A program made the position numbers and the translations under genes. Under the pieces are notes generated by a model. It saw only the letters and a program-made list of their open reading frames with translations, did not search any database and was not told the DNA's origin. This document shows positions 60,221-64,000 of a stretch of 64,000 nucleotides of DNA, in pieces; position 1 is the stretch's first letter, and every line of letters starts with the position of its first letter. The stretch comes from Mariniflexile sp041583155 (GTDB lineage: Bacteria; Bacteroidota; Bacteroidia; Flavobacteriales; Flavobacteriaceae), in contig NZ_JBFHGK010000006.1 in NCBI RefSeq assembly GCF_041583155.1, forward strand, positions 62,001-126,000, given 5' to 3'.

Positions 60221-61915
60221 TTACGAAATAATTTCAACTAGCAAATCATCATCTGTTTTTATAACAGTGGCTAATTTATGCTTGGTTAACCCTTTTATTC
60301 CTTTGTCCCAAGCCTTATTACTTAAGCCAGATTGTGATTTCAAATCATTAAGAGACATGTTTTTTTGAGTTTTTAAAATGTCGAAAATAACTTTTTCCGC
60401 ATCGCTTAATTCCACTGCTTTTTTCTCTGGTCGCATTTGTGGGAAGAATAGAACTTCTTGAATTGATGCATTGTTGGTTAAAAACATTATTAATCTATCC
60501 ATTCCAATACCCATACCAGAGGTTGGAGGCATACCGTATTCTAAAGCACGTAAAAAGTCGTAATCTATTGTTCCGGTTGCTTCGTCGTCTCCTTTTTTAG
60601 CGAGTTCCATCTGGTGTTCAAAACGTTCACGTTGGTCTATTGGATCGTTTAATTCAGAATAAGCATTAGCTACTTCCTTGCCACAAACCATCAATTCAAA
60701 ACGTTCTGTTAATTCTGGGTTTTCTCGGTGTTCTTTACACAACGGACTCATTTCCTTTGGATAATCTGTTATAAAGGTTGGCTGGATGTAATTACCTTCG
60801 CATTTTTCGCCAAAAATTTCATCAATCAATTTTCCTTTACCCATGGTATCGTCTACCTCAATACCCATGTTTTTTGCAGCGGTTCTAATTTCGTCTTCTG
60901 TTTTTCCAGTAATGTCAAAGCCCGTAAATTCTTTAATAGAATCTGTCATTGTTATTCTGGCATAAGGCGCCTTAAAGTCTATTTCATGCTTGCCAAAAGT
61001 GGCTTTGGTTGTCCCGTTTACGGCTGTTGCACAATGCTCTAATAAGCGCTCGCAGAAGTCCATCATCCAGTTGTAGTCTTTGTAGGCTACATAAATTTCC
61101 ATGGCAGTAAATTCAGGATTGTGAGTTCGGTCCATTCCCTCGTTTCTAAAGTTTTTAGAAAACTCATAAACCCCATCAAAACCACCAACAATAAGTCTTT
61201 TTAGATACAATTCATTAGCAATTCGCATGTATAATGGAATGTCTAATGCGTTATGATGTGTTGTAAACGGACGCGCAGCTGCACCTCCAGGAATAGGTTG
61301 TAAAACAGGAGTTTCAACTTCAAAGTAGCCAGCATCATTAAAAAACTGACGCATGGCATTAAATAATTTAGTGCGTTTTATAAATACATTTTTTACTTTA
61401 GGGTTTACCACTAAATCGGCATAACGCTGTCTGTAACGTTGCTCCGGATCTGTAAATGCATCGTATACCACACCATCTTTTTCTTTTGGTAAAGGAAGCG
61501 GCTTTAAGGCTTTGCTTAATAGCGTAAAGTCTTTTACACGAACACTTTTTTCCCCAACTTTCGTTGTAAATAATTCGCCTTCAATACCAACAAAATCGCC
61601 GAAATCTAATAATTTTTTAAAAACTTCGTTGTATTTTTCTTTATCGTCGCCAGGGCAAATTTCATCTCGGTTAAAATATACCTGAATCTTGCCATCGGCA
61701 TCTTGTAATTCGGCAAAACTTGCTTTTCCTTGTACCTTAATCATCATCAGCCTACCAGCAATAACTACTTTTTTATCCGCTTCAAATTGGTCTTTTATTT
61801 GTTTTGAAGTGTGAGTTACAGGGTATAAATCTGCAGGATATGGGTTAACACCTATTTCACGTAATTTTACTAATTTTTCTCTACGTACAAGCTCTTGCTC
61901 TGATAATTGCGACAT
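60221..61915 (-). CDS. lysS: Lysyl-tRNA synthetase, class II, with C-terminal extension
   Basis: 564 residues. N-terminal OB-fold anticodon-binding domain (VVIAGRLMMIKVQGKASFAELQDADGKIQVYF), then the class II core: motif 2 region ELYLKRLIVGGFDGVYEFSKNFRNEGMDRTHNPEFTAMEIY and motif 3 GMPPTSGMGIGMDRLIMFL. Beyond the usual ~505-residue end it carries ~60 residues (VIFDILKTQKNMSLNDLKSQSGLSNKAWDKGIKGLTKHKL) resembling a small winged helix. Confidence 0.96.
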   Translation of the reverse strand: MSQLSEQELVRREKLVKLREIGVNPYPADLYPVTHTSKQIKDQFEADKKVVIAGRLMMIKVQGKASFAELQDADGKIQVYFNRDEICPGDDKEKYNEVFKKLLDFGDFVGIEGELFTTKVGEKSVRVKDFTLLSKALKPLPLPKEKDGVVYDAFTDPEQRYRQRYADLVVNPKVKNVFIKRTKLFNAMRQFFNDAGYFEVETPVLQPIPGGAAARPFTTHHNALDIPLYMRIANELYLKRLIVGGFDGVYEFSKNFRNEGMDRTHNPEFTAMEIYVAYKDYNWMMDFCERLLEHCATAVNGTTKATFGKHEIDFKAPYARITMTDSIKEFTGFDITGKTEDEIRTAAKNMGIEVDDTMGKGKLIDEIFGEKCEGNYIQPTFITDYPKEMSPLCKEHRENPELTERFELMVCGKEVANAYSELNDPIDQRERFEHQMELAKKGDDEATGTIDYDFLRALEYGMPPTSGMGIGMDRLIMFLTNNASIQEVLFFPQMRPEKKAVELSDAEKVIFDILKTQKNMSLNDLKSQSGLSNKAWDKGIKGLTKHKLATVIKTDDDLLVEIIS

Positions 61916-62078
61916 ATTCTAAATTTCTATGTATTTTTTAAAGGCACAAAGATAATCATTTGATTAACGATTACCGATTTTAGATTTATGAATTTTTAAG
62001 CTTCAGAATTTAAATAAAATTGTAACAAAAAACCTAAATTTACGACTTACAGATTATATCGTCAATGAAAAAAATATT

Positions 62079-62237
62079 ATGAGTTTCTGGAGAGTTTTAC
62101 TGTCAATTATTTGTCCACCTTTAGCTGTAATAGATAAAGGTTGTGGCTCAATTACTATTGTTTTTTTACTTTGGCTTTGTGGCTGGGTTCCTGGGGTTAT
62201 TGCCGCACTTGTAATTCTTAACAATCCCAAAAATTAA
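62079..62237 (+). CDS. YqaE/Pmp3-family small membrane protein
   Basis: 52 residues, ATG 62079 to TAA 62235-62237. Two transmembrane helices carry the Pmp3 signature: IICPPLAVIDKGCGS and then LLWLCGWVPGVIAALVIL. These proteolipids are linked in other organisms to membrane potential and salt stress. It is 36 bp before the lipoprotein gene at 62274. Confidence 0.88.
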   Translation: MSFWRVLLSIICPPLAVIDKGCGSITIVFLLWLCGWVPGVIAALVILNNPKN

Positions 62238-62273
62238 ACTTATATTTGATTAATTATTTTTAAAATTTTATAT

Positions 62274-63023
62274 ATGAATCGGTTTATAGTTGCAGTAGTC
62301 TTAATGTTTTCCTTAATGCTGTCGAGTTGCCAGTTTTCTGAAAATATATACATTAATGATGATGGTTCTGGTAAAATGGAGTTTTCATTTGATGGGACAC
62401 AACTTATGCAAATGGCTGGCGATAAACTGAGTGATAGCCAAGAAAAAGCCATCGATTCTACTTTTAGTTTTAAAGAATTGTTTGCCACTATGGGCGATAG
62501 TATTTCCAAGCTGTCGGCAGAAGAGCAGCAAGGAATTAAAAATTTGGAACCTTTCAGTATGCATATGCGAATGAACCCCGAAACTTCCGAAATGAAGTTT
62601 GATATGTTTACCGATTTTAAATCTGTAAATGAACTTCAGGATATGTTTAAAGCCATGAAAAGTTTTGGAGACATAAAAGGTAAAGAGAAAACAAATGGAG
62701 TAGGTAATCCATTTTCTTCTTTTGGAAGTGATGAAAATACAGAACTTAGCTATAATTACAATGGAAACGTATTTAAAAGAACTGCAAAAATAGTTGATAA
62801 AGAGGCCTATAGCCAAGTGGTTGATAGTTTAGGTCAAATGGCAATGATGTTTGGTTCTTCTGTTTATAAATTGAACTATCATTTCCCAAAACGCATAAAA
62901 TCAGTTTCGAATGAAAAAGCATTGTTTAGCGCCGACAGGAAAAGCGTAACCGTTGAATATGGATTTATGGATTATATAACCAACCCAGAAGCTTTAAATC
63001 TGGAGGTTATTTTAGAAGATTAA
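62274..63023 (+). CDS. Lipoprotein of unknown function
   Basis: 249 residues. Lipobox LSSC ends at Cys19. The mature part (NIYINDDGSGKMEFSFDGTQLMQM, EPFSMHMRMNPETSEMKFDMFTDF, SFGDIKG, LNYHFPKRIKSVSNEKALFSADRKSVTVEYGFMDY) looks like a two-lobed alpha/beta fold with Met-rich segments. I do not recognise a named family. It is followed 4 bp later by lipB, which suggests one transcript but no functional link. Confidence 0.72.
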   Translation: MNRFIVAVVLMFSLMLSSCQFSENIYINDDGSGKMEFSFDGTQLMQMAGDKLSDSQEKAIDSTFSFKELFATMGDSISKLSAEEQQGIKNLEPFSMHMRMNPETSEMKFDMFTDFKSVNELQDMFKAMKSFGDIKGKEKTNGVGNPFSSFGSDENTELSYNYNGNVFKRTAKIVDKEAYSQVVDSLGQMAMMFGSSVYKLNYHFPKRIKSVSNEKALFSADRKSVTVEYGFMDYITNPEALNLEVILED

Positions 63024-63027
63024 TACT

Positions 63028-63744
63028 TTGAATAAGATTATAGAATTACAAGATTTAGGTTTAAAAGATTATAAAGAAACCTGGGATTACCAAGAACAAC
63101 TTTTTAAAAGTACCGTTGATGCCAAAATTAGTAATAGGCGCAACAATACCAATATAGAAACCAAAAATCATTTTTTATTTGTAGAACATCCCCATGTTTA
63201 TACTTTGGGGAAAAGTGGTGATATCTCTAATTTGTTAGTTGATGAAGAACAATTAAAGGTTAAAAATGCGTCGTTTTACAAAGTTAATAGAGGAGGTGAT
63301 ATTACTTACCACGGCCCAGGTCAAATAGTGGGTTACCCCATTTTAGATTTAGATAACTTCTTTACGGACATTCATAAATACCTTCGGTTTTTAGAGGAAA
63401 TGATTATTTTAACTCTTGCAGAATACGGTTTAAAAGCAGAAAGAAGTCCAGGTGAAACAGGGGTTTGGTTAGACGTTGGAACACCTTTTGCTCGTAAAAT
63501 TTGTGCTATGGGGGTTCGGGCTAGCCGTTGGGTTACTATGCATGGATTTGCTTTAAACGTGAATGCTAATTTGGGGTATTTCGATTTGATGATTCCGTGT
63601 GGCATTCGTGGAAAAACAGTAACCTCTTTAAATGTAGAATTAGCCCAAAAAACAGTTGATGAATCTGAGGTTAAAAAGAAATTATTAAAACATTTTAAGG
63701 CACTTTTTGAAGCTGAATTTGTTGGGTCACTTAATATTAATTGA
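63028..63744 (+). CDS. lipB: Octanoyltransferase LipB, TTG start
   Basis: 238 residues. It moves octanoyl from acyl carrier protein to lipoyl domains. Motifs: HPHVYTLGKSGDISNLL, NRGGDITYHGPGQIVGYPI, RKICAMGVRASRWVTMHGFALNVN with the catalytic Lys, and MIPCGIRGKTVTSL with the catalytic Cys. The reading frame begins at TTG (63028), just 4 bp after the previous stop; no upstream ATG is in frame. Confidence 0.95.
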   Translation: MNKIIELQDLGLKDYKETWDYQEQLFKSTVDAKISNRRNNTNIETKNHFLFVEHPHVYTLGKSGDISNLLVDEEQLKVKNASFYKVNRGGDITYHGPGQIVGYPILDLDNFFTDIHKYLRFLEEMIILTLAEYGLKAERSPGETGVWLDVGTPFARKICAMGVRASRWVTMHGFALNVNANLGYFDLMIPCGIRGKTVTSLNVELAQKTVDESEVKKKLLKHFKALFEAEFVGSLNIN

Positions 63745-63760
63745 AAGGTTTAATTTAAGG

Positions 63761-64000
63761 TTACAGTTTAAATACGTCATTTAATAAAAGGAAAACCCCA
63801 TAGGAATAATCAAATTGATGTTGTGTATTTTTTTCGATACCTTCAATGGTGTTTCCGTTGTTAAGTTGGTAATAGCATTCTAATTGAAATCCTAGTTTTA
63901 CATTATTAGCTATTTGATTTTGATAGAATAGTTTGGAAAAAAGCAAATTCCGGTCAGGTTCCGTTAAATCTAAGTATCTATTATCTAACACGCCATTCCA
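63761..64000 (-). CDS. C-terminal part of an unidentified protein, probably beta-barrel (5' end outside window)
   Basis: The frame is open to the window edge (WNGV precedes the GTG at 63991), so the start is not seen. The ~79 visible residues alternate strand-like segments (RNLLFSKLFYQNQIANNVKLGFQLECYYQL, FDYSYGVFLLLNDVFKL), which could be the end of an outer-membrane barrel. No family is recognised. Confidence 0.55.
   Translation of the reverse strand, partial: WNGVLDNRYLDLTEPDRNLLFSKLFYQNQIANNVKLGFQLECYYQLNNGNTIEGIEKNTQHQFDYSYGVFLLLNDVFKL

Noticed and set aside
62385..62816. 143-codon minus-strand frame
   Set aside because: Shadow antisense to the lipoprotein gene at 62274-63023.

Overview
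The window is low-GC DNA from a marine-type Flavobacteriaceae (Bacteroidota). The evidence is type IX secretion sorting domains (type B at 2-1354, type A at 36024-36527), TAnnTTTG-type -7 boxes with no Shine-Dalgarno pattern, a carboxypeptidase-regulatory/beta-barrel outer-membrane protein, the GSCFA and DUF4136 families, and an algal-polysaccharide gene cluster. The genus cannot be fixed from the sequence. I see no rRNA, tRNA, CRISPR array, insertion sequence or prophage.

Layout. 2-1354: C-terminal part of a large type IX-secreted surface protein. 1913-9550: six co-directional genes for exported carbohydrate enzymes (GH88 unsaturated uronyl hydrolase, two sulfatases, a GH43-like beta-propeller, a SASA-type acetylesterase and a right-handed beta-helix protein), consistent with breakdown of a sulfated, acetylated, uronic-acid-containing algal glycan. 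No SusC/SusD pair is in view. 9636-20179: a hexitol/mannitol module. It holds a HAD hexitol-phosphatase-like gene, a divergent operon (outer-membrane barrel, RbsB/A/C-type ABC importer, mannitol 2-dehydrogenase, fructokinase), a second diverged mannitol-dehydrogenase-like gene, and a Nudix-winged-helix sugar regulator whose Nudix catalytic residues are lost. Two copies of an 11-5-11 inverted repeat lie in front of the operon and are strong operator candidates. The layout agrees with the brown-algal mannitol utilisation cluster known from Zobellia.

20341-34526: mostly core genes, including an FKBP isomerase, the GTPases Era and Der, an outer-membrane beta-barrel receptor-like protein, a LemA/TPM cluster, MerR and M23 peptidase genes, alanyl-tRNA synthetase and a GSCFA protein. 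34519-43020: a membrane-anchored AraC regulator facing a four-gene surface operon. That operon encodes a small type IX-sorted protein, an outer-membrane barrel, a 1091-residue phage-fibre/YadA-like protein with three 129-bp tandem repeats, and a glycine-rich repeat/Ig-like protein. The promoter region of this operon appears to be duplicated just after its end, in front of a strong terminator with no gene between. This is the least explained part of the window.

43114-64000: housekeeping and signalling genes. They include a PQQ-like propeller protein, a TPR histidine kinase with LuxR-type regulator, a rhodanese, an enoyl-CoA hydratase, an aromatic amino acid hydroxylase, a D-cysteine desulfhydrase-like PLP enzyme, a glucosaminidase-LysM lipoprotein, HemL, a CHASE-type hybrid kinase, a lysyl-tRNA synthetase with a C-terminal extension, and LipB. 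Two short genes are easily missed: a 57-residue cysteine-rich protein (52092-52265) and a 52-residue YqaE/Pmp3 protein (62079-62237).
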